From: Pohlia nutans
Lineage: Eukaryota; Streptophyta; Bryopsida; Bryales; Mniaceae
DNA: 64,000 nucleotides
Assembly (NCBI GenBank): GCA_022496805.1
Contig: CM040096.1
Span: 9,983,501 to 10,047,500, forward strand
Direction of reading: 5' to 3'
The notes beneath the pieces were generated by a model, which had not been told where the DNA came from, did not search any database, and saw nothing but the letters and a program-made list of their open reading frames with translations. Position numbers and translations under genes: made by a program. Position 1 is the first letter of the stretch; every line of letters begins with the position of its first letter. This document shows, piece by piece, positions 34,938 through 46,932 of the stretch.

Positions 34938-35855
34938 ACCCTCCATTTACACCCAAGGAATCTACTTGATTGTTGTACTAAATTGTTTTCTTCATTGTCT
35001 TAATTGCTTAATCATCACTTTGTGATTTCATTTGCATTTATTGAAGTACCTAAACTGCTCCATTTACACCCAATTTCATTTATCACTTAGTGCATTTAGT
35101 ATTCAGTTGAAGTGAGGTGGAATTGAGGAACAACGATAGGTTGCGGAATTGGATCTTGGGTATTTTTAGGTATGTCCACTCTTAAAGGTCCTCAAAACAA
35201 CTAGATAATGTTGGATATGAGCCCTAGGGTTGATTGTCCTATTACCAACCACTTAAGCAATCTGACCTATATTTGGCAGTGGTAAATCCAGAAAAAATTT
35301 ATGACCACGTTCGAAATAGGATTTCATGAGGATTGCAAAAAATTGCAACTTATAATTTGCATTTCTCAATTTTATACAAAATTCCAAAGTGCAAAGTAAC
35401 CTGCGACCCAAAACCGATCACATGCTCTAATGTACAAATGAGGTACATCTTCCCTTTTAATATCTAGAAATTAGGCAAGAATCAGGGTGGTTGGTTTTGG
35501 GTACGTGGTTGGTAATAGGACAATCAACCCTAAAAGTCCCTTGCAGTCTCTGAACTCGTCATTATCACATTCTCCAATATTTACTATTGTGTGTGCATGT
35601 AATTGGACACTTTCCAAATGCCAAGTTCTGGACCCATGTACTCTAAAGTACATTGGTTACCAATGGTGTGTTATAAAAGAATTTTGTGTGCACAGGGCAC
35701 ATGAAACTAGTTCACATACGTCAATGGTGAACCCAAGCAAAGTTTTTAATGTTTCATCTTAGCTGTACTCTCTTTGACCACCTTGATTTCACAGAAAATT
35801 AATCAACAGGACCGTATGACATCGACCAAGGCGACTATGGACTTTGTGCGTTGGT

Positions 35856-36407
35856 TTAACCCCTAAGTGTTCAAGGGTCTTCTCAAGAAACTAGATGTGG
35901 TATAATGTTCATCTTACTCAACTTTTATGAGTTACAATCTTTAAATATATGTAAAGCAAAACAATAAGACAACATCCATACGATTAAATTTTGGAAAATG
36001 CTATAAATGTTTTAATAATCAATTTATAAGAATTCTTCTTGGAAATCCATAAAAAGAATATATGTTTAGTTATTTTGACTTGGAATCAAGTATGATAGGT
36101 CAAAAAAGGTGGTATCATATGGTGGTTACCTTGTTCATGTTTTAGCTAATCTTATTTGATTAAAAAACCTAAAAATTCCATTTTGGGCAAATTTTTTAAT
36201 TTGTGAGAATTTGAGATACTGTCACTTTGAGGGCTTTAGAGGAAAATCAATAAACATTTTTTCAAATTTTCTATTTAGAATGGTTGATCAGTTTTAATAC
36301 CTACAAGGAAAAAATCACTCTCAAAAATTGTTGTTTGTGCAAAAATTATGAAGGTTTTAAGTGGGCTGAAATTTTGAATCGACCAAATATGGTCAGTTAG
36401 GGGTTAA
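35856..36407 (+). mobile_element. TTAA-flanked element, 552 bp
   Basis: TTAACCCCTAAGTGTTC at the left, CAGTTAGGGGTTAA at the right; hairpin GACCA-AATA-TGGTC at 36381-36394. Inner motif CCATACGATTAAATTTTGG. Confidence 0.88.
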
Positions 36408-36690
36408 TGATGAGAGGTGTACTATTAAGGATAATTGAAATCTTGACCACTTATATATTTCAAAGATCTTTCCAAAGGTATTTGAAATCTAGGATAAGTT
36501 TAGACTTAAATACTTGGTACATCATTGGTGATAATTAACTAGTTTCATACATTTTGCAAACTTGTTTTTCTCACCCATTTTTTCATGAGTCGTTTGCAGT
36601 CCTACCATTGATTCAATACAACTTGAAAATTCATCACAATTGAACAAACAGACCATTTACAAATTCACAACACTGAGGCAAGATTGATTC

Positions 36691-37985
36691 TTAACCTCTA
36701 AATGCCCACCGCTTTCTCCAGATATGGAGAATTGTAAAGATGCATTGAAAAATGCAACTAAAGGGGATATTTTGAACTTGGTGAATGAGTAAAAGTTGTA
36801 CATTATGAATTTTTGGTTAGATTTGCGATTGCTATCACCAATATTTCGTATAAAATTTGAAACTTTAAATTCAAAATTCATTTGTAATTTGATTACAAAT
36901 AAGATATTGGCAATATGTGAATGAAATTTGTTGTGATTGGTTGAAATGTACTACGCTAAAAGTACTAATTTTTGGAGATTTTTGGTTGCTTAACCCCTAA
37001 CCGTCCCGATGTTCATATTTTGGACCTTTTTTGAGGTAATTTCACCTTTGAAGAGCTCTAACTTTTGCAAAAATGTTTGATTTTAATGAAATCTTTACAA
37101 AATCAACCGCATGATGTATAATTTCAGTGGTAAAAAATTCAGATCAATCCAAGATGGGGATCATTTGGTGATCATTTGAAAGTAGGGGTCTTTTTTTGGA
37201 CAATTTTTGTGTATTTTGATGGCTGCAACTTTGGAGGCTTGTATCTCCTTCATCCCATGTTCGTTTTCAATTTAAAAAAATGATGGATTGGATTCCCCTT
37301 GAAGTCTAATTATCATGGTAAAATGTTCATGTCAATCCATGTCGTTCTAAATGTTTGAGTCATTTTAGTGCACGGGTCTATTTTGGACACTTTTTGCTTT
37401 TTGGGTCAAATGGGTCACTTTTCAGGCTACATTTTGACATTGCAAGGCCATTTTAGGGCACATTAAAATTTTTCATGAGATTTTTTTGGTACCAATGTGT
37501 TTATATGATGATTTTGAACTACTTTATAGTTCAAAGTTTTTCATTTGAGTAATTTTGAAAACGAATTTCACCTCTAACTGTGTTGCTAAGAAAATTTCAG
37601 CATCCATTTTTAACACTAGAACAGTGTTGTCTTGCAATCTATATGGCCAAATGACCCCAAATTTGATTCACATCATCTACATCAAGTATATTACAAGATT
37701 GTACGGTTGAGATTTCTATACCTCACTTACATTTAGACCTAAAACACATCAAGAGCAATGATGGTTTTAAGCCCAAAAATGCTAGAGACGCTTAGGGGTT
37801 AATTTTATGACTTGATTTTTTCAAAAGCACTTTTGAGTTAAGATCTTAGAAATTTTTGGTGAATCACTGCAACATGAAATGAGGCATAAAAATTTCCCAA
37901 ATCATCCCCTTTCTAATCGGTTCACACATGCATGAAGCTAACTTCCTACAAAATATGTAGTGAAAAATCCACACTACAGAAAGTA
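36691..37985 (+). mobile_element. Older TTAA-flanked element (subtype of 5018-5594) hosting a nested one
   Basis: TTAACCTCTAAATGCCCACC at the left; follows 5018-5594 through to GGTTGC, where the nested element 36990-37802 is inserted, and resumes as ATTTTATGAC through AACATGAAATGAGGC. The right terminus is lost near 37985. Confidence 0.85.
36990..37802 (+). mobile_element. Nested TTAA-flanked element, about 813 bp, with demonstrated TTAA duplication
   Basis: TTAACCCCTAACCGTCCCGA at the left, GACGCTTAGGGGTTAA at the right. Hairpin-forming arms (inverse of GTCCA-AAATA-TGAAC) sit next to the left end, so the orientation is opposite to 2827-3630. The host context is GGTTGC-TTAA-[element]-TTAA-TTTTATG, against GGTTGCTTAATTTTATG at 6298-6315. 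Confidence 0.92.
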
Positions 37986-38071
37986 GGGTTGTGCATTCTC
38001 GACGGCTAGATTTTTTTTGGCAATGGCTAGGCCGACTATTTGATGGCTTGGCCGTCCTTTCAACAGCTTGT

Positions 38072-38117
38072 CCGTTCATTCTAAGCTTAGTCATCCGTTC
38101 ATTCTAAGCTTAGTCAT
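38072..38117 (+). repeat. 23-bp tandem duplication
   Basis: CCGTTCATTCTAAGCTTAGT plus CAT occurs twice in direct succession. A TATAAAAA box follows at about 38126. No gene recognised. Confidence 0.85.
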
Positions 38118-38867
38118 TTGACAGCTATAAAAAGCAATGCTTTGGTATGTGTATTGAACAACCCACAACATATCTATGGAAACATAGAATTCATTGATTC
38201 CCATATAATTCCCCCTCCAAATAAATGTGGAAATTATATTAGGGTAACAAGGATCTATTTAATGCTAAGGATAGGTGATATGTGTTTGCAAATATTCAAA
38301 TGCATCCCATTAAAATAAATCATAACAATTTGTTGTTTATACTTATTACTATGATCAATTACCTCACATTATTGAAATTGTTTATTACTTACTCTATTTA
38401 TTATAATAATCAACTATGTTAACCATGATTTCCAAATTCCACTGAATATATATAGGTAATTATGTTTATTTAATGTATAAAAATACATCTATATATAACG
38501 AATAGAGATGGTCATAACCAAACCAAATCAATTTCCAACAGAAATTCGATGGCTTCACAAAAGAAACAAGCGGAGAAATACCAAAAACTGTGAAAATAAG
38601 GAGATTTGGATATTAGAAATAAAATTTTATCTTAGGACTCAATTTTTCTATATAGAAGAGAAGAAATCATAAAGAGGCAAAATGATTTCATATTTTTATC
38701 CCATATAGATATTTTTCTACAATTTTTCTAAGTGAGAAGTATTTCAAACCCCTTTGTGGTTACATAGGCTCATTTTAAACCGATACTTGAACTAATCCAA
38801 AGTCAATATATGGGCTGCCCCACCATTCTATCCAAAATAAAGAAAATACAAGAAGCCGATTGGTCAA

Positions 38868-39070
38868 CATTAATCTCCTAAAAAGCAGTTTATAGTCACA
38901 GTCTTAACTGTTTCAATGTCAATCTACTGCACAACTTTTGAACCTTCACGGTTTATGGTATTCCTACGTTAATCTTCTAAAAAGCAGTTTATGGTCACAG
39001 TCTTAACTGTTTCAATGTCAATCTACTGCACAACTTTTGGACCTTCATGGTTTATGGTATTCTTACGTTA
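38868..39070 (+). repeat. 99-bp tandem duplication
   Basis: Two copies of a 99-bp unit (AAAAGCAGTTTAT..GTCACA through TTTATGGTATTC.TACGTTA), offset exactly 99 bp, with about six differences. Non-coding. Confidence 0.9.
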
Positions 39071-40027
39071 GTCGCATAGTCTCTGCTTTCATATTTACCC
39101 TAGATTTACTTTTATGGCTTGTTTAAATTGTTCAGCCATATAACTCCTTGAAAACGATGCGTCCCCGTAGTCTCTCCCTAGGTGGGGCAGAGACAATAAA
39201 AGTATGTCAAAATTGAATGTTCCATTTGTTTAACAGGCCATACCTCATGACTAAGCTCAAGCTCATGGGTATCTTTTGGACTATGCTGTCGTAGACTCCA
39301 CAAAAGCTTTAACCATTCGACTTTGCGGTAATAAAAATACATTATCAAAGACTTGCCTCTACAATAAGTCAATAAGCATGAATTTTGCTTCAGGCTGGAA
39401 AAATGAGATTAAGTTTTAAAAGTAATAATTTCCAATGAATAGAGTCTTATAAGTGTGACACATATAAGATAAGAATAGAAAGTCCTAATCTAAACATTGC
39501 CAACCCCGACTCTAAATATTCCCTCGGCAACCCCAACTCTAAATATTCCCTCATGTTAATGCAAGAGGACAAAACCTGTCCCTTATTTTGTGCATGTAGG
39601 GGGTCACCTTAAAAAATAACCCCCTCTTCCAAGGGTTTAAGATTCCCGAGGAGGTCCTCCTAGACTAATTTGAGGCAGTAGGCCCCAAGTTTGCAAAAGA
39701 AATTGCCAAATAAAGACCCTAGGGTGCCCAAAATGAAAATTTCAGAAAATGGGGCCCATGGGTGAATAGTGCTTGCATTTACGAGGAGGGGGGGATTTAG
39801 ATAGAGTCGGGGCGTTGCCAAAGTGCTAAATGAGAAACACTAAAATAGCCTTTTGGTTAGAAAAAGTTAAACATCACATTCACAAACCTACAATGAATTA
39901 TCAAATGAAAATCACTTACAAGAAAACGTCAAATGGCCACCTCAATTTCTAGATTACTATTGTGAACACTGAAGTCCCTCGTATGCATCAAAGAATAAGA
40001 AAAAGAAAAAGAATAGAATGTGCTAAT

Positions 40028-41451
40028 CTAAACGTTGTAGTTTTCACAGTACCATTTGTAAGTCTCTACAAGGCCTTCCTTGAGAGGAATTCTGGGCTGC
40101 CATCCGAGGTTTGCAAGCTTGGTGCTGTCAATGAGCTTGCGGGGAGTTCCATCAGGTTTGGAAGTGTCCCATGTAAGCTGCCCCTGGAATCCAACCACCT
40201 CCTTCACCATTTCCGCGAGCTCCTTGATGGTCACCTCAGAGCCACTTCCCATGTTGACGTGCTCATGGGCAGAGTAATTCTGGATCAGGAACACGGCTGC
40301 CTCGGCCAAGTCATCGACATGAAGAAACTCACGGAATGGGGAGCCTGTTCCCCACACCACCACTTCCTTGGACCCGTTCACCTTGGCCTCGTGAAAGCGT
40401 CGGATCAGAGCTGGCAGCACATGCGAGTTGTCAGGGTGGAAGTTGTCATGAGGGCCATACAAATTCGTCGGCATTCCAGAGATCGCATCAAACTTGTACT
40501 GTAATCTGTACGCCTGCAATTACATCTCAACCACCGAGAAACCTTGAGTGAGCTCAACAAACTTCATATTGTAAGTAAGTTGTTTCTTTATGTTGCAAGA
40601 AAATTGGTTCTCTTTTATCGATTTTAGGATTGCACGAAACTTTGTTGCATGATCAATATTTACTCTATAGATTCCCTTCTTGTGCAATTTGTCCACGAAA
40701 CTTTATTGTATGATCGACGCTTACTCTTAAGAGTTTATCCACATTGTCATCGATTGTAAAGTTTCGAAAAGCGTTATTCTATGGGCAAGTGAAAATAACT
40801 GTGTGTAGTGGATGTGCAGTGATGAGAAAGCACTTGTTTTTATCGAGGAATTCGATTTTTAAGAAGTTTCAAATCGTTTAACACAATTTCAATGAAAACT
40901 TGCGGTGTGCAGTAATGGCATGTTGAGTATGTTTCCTGCTACACCAAAAATCACATCACTGGCTGACAATGAACATAAGCCTGACATAGAGAGAGTACCT
41001 GGCACATTTTGATTCCAGCAATCTTGGCCACGGCGTACCACTCGTTAGTAGGCTCCAGAGCACCGGTAAGAAGCGACTCCTCCACAATGGGGATTTGGGC
41101 AAACTTGGGGTAAATGCAGGACGACCCCAGGAACAAGAGCTTCTTCACACCGGACTTGTGAGCCGCATCAATGACGTTCGTTTGAATCTGCAGATTCACG
41201 CCGATGAACTCCGCAGGGTACGTGCTGTTCGCATGGATGCCACCCACTTTGGCAGCTGCCAGAATCACGTAATCCGGCTTCTCGCTGTTGAAAAACTCTT
41301 CCACAGCGGCTTGGCGCGTGAGATCCAGCTCCTTGTGCGTTTTCGTCACCAAGTTGTTGTACCCATCCTTCTTCAGGGCACGCACAATGGCAGCTCCCAC
41401 AAGCCCTCGGTGCCCTGCCACAAACACTTTCGCGTCCTTGTCCATTGTCAT
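40028..41451 (-). CDS. GER1: GDP-L-fucose synthase (GDP-4-keto-6-deoxymannose 3,5-epimerase-4-reductase), two coding exons
   Basis: Converts GDP-4-keto-6-deoxy-D-mannose to GDP-L-fucose with NADPH, the last step of de novo GDP-fucose synthesis in the cytosol, feeding cell-wall polysaccharides and glycoproteins. Exons 41451-40999 (151 codons) and 40513-40028 (161 codons plus stop) join in phase 0 across a 485-bp GT..AG intron, giving 312 aa, the usual plant length. Visible motifs: the Rossmann loop GHRGLVG (residues 13-19), LGSSCIYP with the catalytic Ser (110/111), and the SDR pair Tyr139/Lys143 in [53 protein letters not shown] and [19 protein letters not shown] are all plant GER-like. The start is the first ATG, four bases after a probable 5'-UTR intron; a second ATG lies two codons later. 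No damage seen. GER1 versus GER2 cannot be resolved in a distant plant. Confidence 0.96.
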
Positions 41452-41455
41452 GATG

Positions 41456-42179
41456 CTGCAAAAAGGGCAAACACTTGCTCAATCTACGAACAGAAGACGA
41501 TTGCCCTTTTGAAACGGAACCCGCTGTATACTATTTAACAATGACCTTAAATCCTAGAACCCGAAAAACAGATCTACCCCTGACAGGGGAGACAAGAGTG
41601 CATTCTGGATCTATTGAACTCTACTGTTCGAGTAAGCGCGTTCGAATCACACCCCGACACCAATCAATCTTTGAACCTACAGGCACCCGAAACAATCGAC
41701 CGAGACGCCGATGCGAAACTCCCCGGAAACCCTAAAATCCACCCACAGCCCGGCTCTCGTCACAGTGTGCTACAGGGTGATACAGTGTCATCTGTGCCAC
41801 GATGCAGGCTGCGACGCAAATCGCCGCAGAGAAAACGTACAGTAATCACAGTAGTCGCGGCATACGCAATCACAGTCTCGCTGCTGAGATTGATCTGGTA
41901 ACGAGATCATCAACGCCAACGCCTCCTGAGCACCCCACAACCCGAACATCGTAGTGTGACTCCACAATTGCAGGAGCTCCTCGTCTAATGAAACTGACCA
42001 CAGGCATTTCCCCGAACAAAACAACCGCGCAGTAACTTACTAAAGAGAGAAAAAGACCCTAACAAAACAGAAATTGCTAGAACTCCGAAATCATCAACAG
42101 TAGATCGCCGCAAATTATCCAGGGAAACATCGACCAGCTGCCAGATTCCAATGCAAAGAACCGCAAGAAGAAGTGATAC
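41456..42179 (-). other. Probable 5'-UTR intron of the GDP-fucose synthase gene
   Basis: On the minus strand a good donor (AG|GTATCA, GT at 42179-42178) precedes a pyrimidine-rich acceptor (TTTTTGCAG, AG at 41457-41456) that ends four bases before the start codon. The 724 bp between have no coding character. Leader introns are common in plant housekeeping genes. The untranslated first exon would lie just upstream of 42180, in a locally GC-richer stretch running to about 42420. Inferred from splice-site appearance only. Confidence 0.6.
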
Positions 42180-43045
42180 CTCTCCGAATCGGCAGAACAC
42201 GCAGCTTCGCCGGGCAGAGTAACTTAGAGCAATGGTGGCAGGGCGAGGGGATCGAAGACAGGCAGGGCGAGCAGAGCAACGTGCCAGCACTGAGATTCAG
42301 CAAGGGCTCCGCCAATCCCAACCGTAGATCGCCATCGACGGCTACGATGACCCTGCCGGATCGGATGCCCGGAAGCCATGCTGCCCGCCCGTGCCTTCAT
42401 GTGACTTTCCAGTTCTTCGCCTTTCCATTTCTTGGCCTTCTTTAGTGTGACCTACACTAACACTAACTTACTCATAGGAAATTAATTCGACACGTATGTA
42501 TGGGCTAACATACCTTAACTCTTTAACTCTTAGCCAAGACATCACATTCAGTACTTAGCATATGTTGGGTATGTCTTTCACTTCATCCAACAAGATAAAC
42601 AAAGTGAACGAACAGGAAATAGGGAGAGAATGAGAGGATGGACACATGACAGACATATGATACATGAGCGTTTTCTAATATAAGGACCTAGATTCATTAC
42701 TCCCATGCCTACAAATGAGAGGATGGACAAATGTGCTATAGTACTCACTTACAATTATAGGTTTTCAATACTTGCAACTCCTGTAAACGAAGGTAGCTAT
42801 TGATTTAATCTGTCCAAAAATGCAGAATATGCTTGAAATTTGCCTGGAGCCCAAAGCAGAGCCAAACTCTAGAATTGAATGTTACAGAATCTTGAATTTG
42901 GTGTCATAGATATTTTTTTGAAATTTTTGAATAGGTTCAATGTGGACTTCTATTTTAAAATGTATTTGTTGTTTGACCAACGCATGTAATGTACTAGAGT
43001 AATGTTTTTCATTGATTTAGGTGATATATTAAATTGGGTCCCATC

Positions 43046-43325
43046 TTAACCCTTAAACGACCAAGGATTCATGGTTCTGAAATGATAAATTCAATCGATG
43101 ATATTGTCAAATAAATGATTTAGATCAAATCAATTTAAAATCAAAATTTTATATCATTGAAATCAATGACAGACATTGCATGTATTGGTCAAATAACAAA
43201 TCATCTCAAACAAAAAAACAAAAAAAAAACAAAAAAACAAAAAAAAAAAAAAAAAAAACTCTACATAGGACCTACTCAAAAATGCTAAAATAAAATATAA
43301 CATCCAATTCATGCCTTTTGTTCCT
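43046..43325 (+). mobile_element. TTAA-type left end, decayed
   Basis: TTAACCCTTAAACGACCAAG at 43046; the following sequence (GATTCATGGTTCTGAAATGA) is related to about 33265 and 50150. No right end before the next element. A low-complexity A-rich tract is at 43207-43258. Confidence 0.6.
43207..43258. repeat. A-rich low-complexity tract
   Basis: Runs of A broken by single C residues, about 50 bp. Confidence 0.95.
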
Positions 43326-43674
43326 TTAATCCTTAAACAACATTTTAGGTCCTCGGTGGGTAGCCCGAGGATCTCTTAAAGAATATCAATTATATGCTTA
43401 GGCCAGGCATAGGTGTATGACCAATCACAACAAAGAAACAAACACACAAAGAATCACTTGGGAACTTGGGTAAGAATCAAATGATCCTCCAATACCTTTG
43501 ATTTAGACATTGCGAACAAACATAAAAGAATTTGTTGTTGCACGTTAGATGCTTCACATTCTTGTGCATCCAATGATCTATGTTTGGTTAGAAAGAATTG
43601 AGTAGTGCTCCTGCTAGAAGCAAGATTCTTTGGAAATCATGCTCGAGGGGTTTGGAAGGACGTTTAAGGGTTAA
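43326..43674. mobile_element. TTAA-flanked element, 349 bp
   Basis: TTAATCCTTAAACAAC at the left, GGACGTTTAAGGGTTAA at the right. Interior GC-richer near the left end (GGTCCTCGGTGGGTAGCCCG). Its right TTAA also starts the next element (TTAATCCCTAAACGCC). Confidence 0.78.
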
Positions 43675-44560
43675 TCCCTAAACGCCTACACAAAATAGTG
43701 CAATTAGGTTGCCGCTCACTAATTTGACACTATATAAATATTTATTGTTACTCTACAAGAATGCACTACTTTTGAAGTAGATATAGTTGTTCTTGGAGAC
43801 TCATGAACCTCCATGTGTACAAATGGAAATATTTGTTAACTTTGATGGCTTGTGAAGTAACTTTCTTGGAGTAATACAACCTAAATTTTCAGGTAACCCA
43901 ATTGCACTATTTAGTGTACAGGTTTTGGGCAAGACCTAAATGTATTATTCTCGGGGAGGTCACTATGCAAAAAGTAGAAAACCACGTGAGTTAAACTATA
44001 GGGTCCTTTTTATTTATTGGAGGAATTTTTAACCTAATTATAAAATTTTCTATGTAATATAGGATACTTTAAATTCAAGTAAAGAATATTTCGAGAATAT
44101 ATTTGGAATATACTTAAAATCTTCTAGAATATACCTCAAATATTCCATTTATGTGATAGCCCCCATTAAAATACCCTCTTAACGCACGTGGTTACACTAA
44201 ATACATGCTAGTGACCTCCCCGAGGTATTATTAAATGAGGCTTCTTTATCTTTTTTGAGCTTAGACTCTAAAGAGCATATGTAAGACATCCGTACGGTTG
44301 AATTTGAAATAAAATGCTTAAATGTTTTCTAAACAAATTCACAAAAAAAGAATTTTAAAAATTCACTAAAATTACAATTTCAACACAAGTTTTTTTGTAT
44401 TTCCAATACAAGATGCAAAATTAACTTTACTACTAAAAAAATAAACAACAATCCAACCAGAAGTAATTTGTCTATTGGAGAAAAACTCAAATATTATTGG
44501 TCAATCAGGACATTTGCACGGTACATACTACCTTCTCTTTCCAAATGTTTTGATACACAT
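43671..44560 (+). mobile_element. TTAA-type element hosting a hAT-like insertion; right end unclear
   Basis: TTAATCCCTAAACGCC at the left; later sequence (CATCCGTACGGTTGAATTTG) matches the middle of the TTAA family. The inserted 275-bp element is at 43950-44224. An inner inverted pair AATAGTGCAATTAGGTT / AACCCAATTGCACTATT lies at about 43694 and 43895. Confidence 0.55.
43950..44224. mobile_element. hAT-like MITE, 275 bp, 8-bp TSD
   Basis: CTCGGGGAGGTCACTA at the left and TAGTGACCTCCCCGAG at the right, 16-bp perfect ends. The octamer GTATTATT is duplicated at 43942-43949 and 44225-44232. An 8-bp duplication points to the hAT superfamily, though the ends do not look like canonical hAT ends. 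Confidence 0.85.
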
Positions 44561-46096
44561 TTGTGCACATTGTGCATTTTGTCTAAAAAACTAACTTTTA
44601 ACCAATTTTAAAAATATGTAATAATAATTCAATGAAAAATGAAGTGAACCACTTCTAGATTTATGTACGTATCAACCAAAAAATAAAATTTTAGTTTGTT
44701 AATATTATTTTATTTTGAAGATTTTGAGAATCAAAACTCTCATTCTAATATAAGTTTGACTATTTTATTATCAAACTTTGAATAGAAATATAGTTCATGT
44801 TTGATTCTATATTATTTTTTTATAAATAATCCCACCTCCAAAATTTCATTCTCAAGCATAATCAGAAAAGAAATCCATAAATTTAATTATTTTTAAATAG
44901 AGAAACAATTCCAATCTACGAAAAATAACACATTTAAAAATTTTAAACTTTAATTAATTCAAAAGGATTCGAAAAAAATTGGAAGATATTTTTCTTCACA
45001 TATTTGAACTCTGGAAATATTCACAGCTCAAAATTCCATCTACAACCCTCTTTTCTCCTTCTCTTTTAGAATTGGGACTGCAAATTTGGTAGTGCGACAA
45101 ATCGACAATGCACTAATTTCACTTTGATATGTGTCTTCTTAAGAAGTACATCATATTTTTAGGAATTTCTTGAGATGGTCAGTTAGTTTGCACTCCCACT
45201 AAACCAAAACAAGTCTCAAAACTTCACAACCCTTCATTGTCTTAATGTCACAAATTTTCAAAATCTCAAATTGTCTTTAAAGAGCACGTAGTGACGTGCA
45301 TATAGAGTAGCCTGTACCATGCATTTGTCCATTAGAGAAACATCCAAAGTTGTATGGTCGTCAGTCTTCTATCGCAACTCTACTACTCTATTCCTATAAG
45401 TGACATCCTTACATCACCACAAGGCCTCTTCATTAGTGATAAGCAAGGGAATTGTCCATGATCCTAGCACAAGCATAACTCTACGTTTACCTGCTAACAT
45501 CATCTGAAAGGCTATGAATACAACATACACCACTTCAAACTTTTCAAACTTTAGGAAAATCGTCACAACGTCCCCAAGAATTGTTGTGCAATAAAGCTTT
45601 GCAACCCTAGACACGGCTCTCACATTGGACAAGAGAGAAAGATTAAGAAGGTTCTAAATACAAGTTCTACAAAATATCATTTTTTATGTCATAATTTCTT
45701 TACACGAATGGTAAATCATTGTATTTTTAGTAAATCAATATTCATTGTGATGGGATTTTTCATTTAATATTTTTTCAATCAAAAAATTATGTTATGAATG
45801 ATTCTTCAAATATGGGTGGGGTTCTAAGTTGGTAAACAAACTTTGAGGCGATATTTCAATTTTTCCTTCTAAATCAGATTCAACGCAATTCTAAAACCAA
45901 TAATTGCGTGCAAAAGTAGTAGTTCCAACTGTGAGATTTAATTTTTGTTTCCAAATTGCTTCTCTTTCAGAAGAGAAGTCGCAAACCCTTTGTTGTAATT
46001 TTTTTTGCAGTACCACAATACCATGTTAGTTCAAACGCAATATCAATTTCATTTTTTTTTTAATATAGTGCATTTATATTGCAACAATCTAGAATA
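44561..46096. other. AT-rich spacer, nothing recognised
   Basis: Short frames only. 45370-45650 has slightly more balanced composition but no domain I can name. Confidence 0.45.
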
Positions 46097-46099
46097 TAA

Positions 46100-46488
46100 G
46101 GGCATGCACAGTCCTTCGCAGCCTAAACAACCCTCTAAAGAACCCTGCCAAGGTTGGTTGCATCCACCAACAATTCTCTTTCCATTGTAATCCACCAAAT
46201 TTCAAGGCAAACCCAACCAAACACCATCAATTTATACAAGCAAATAGAGTACAAGAGAATGAAATGCAACAGCCTTTTGCTATGAAAGGTCACATTCTAG
46301 CCTTTTGCTATCATTTGTGAACACAACCATGGAGTTGAAAGGCATAGTAGCATGCCGTACCAGGCCTCATTTTTTCCGTCCTATGTGGCTACCCTTGTAG
46401 AAAATTGTTTGACATTGGTTTCCTCTTGCTTGTTCTCATTACAGTGTCCCGTGTTGTGCATCTTTGTTACAAAGGACTATGCATGCTC
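46100..46488. mobile_element. Harbinger-like element, 389 bp, TSD TAA
   Basis: GGGCATGCACAGTCCTT at the left and AAGGACTATGCATGCTC at the right (15 of 17), flanked by TAA (46097-46099, 46489-46491). Non-coding. Confidence 0.85.
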
Positions 46489-46932
46489 TAACATAGGGTG
46501 GTGCACACACGCACACACTCTCTCCACGACGATTTCGTCACAAGAATGGTCGTATCATATTCACTTTGGCACGGGCGCACCTAAGTTTATAGTGGCACAA
46601 ATAGGGTGACTCAACTTCACTGTAGGCTTCACATGAATCTTCATTTATCCCTTCTTCATCCACTTCATTCTCATTCGTCGGAGTTTGTTACATTGTGACA
46701 CGTACCCCTCAATCATCTAATGATACCTCACATGCACTAATTAATTAATGCCCAGGGTCAAAATATGAATTTTGGTGCATAGGCATATTGTGAGCATCGA
46801 AACTTATTTACATGAGGCTAAAACATTTTGCTGAAAATGAATATTTTTACCAACTACCGATACGTCTGTTGAGGTTTTACAGCATGAATGCTATTGAAAC
46901 CTTAACTTGTATTAAAATATTCATTTTTTAAA

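Larger units (their letters stand above)
37986..40027. other. AT-rich spacer downstream of the GDP-fucose synthase gene
   Basis: Holds the 23-bp and 99-bp duplications and the 39650-39800 repeat, plus CAACCCC.ACTCTAAATATTC twice near 39502-39550. No gene. Confidence 0.5.
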
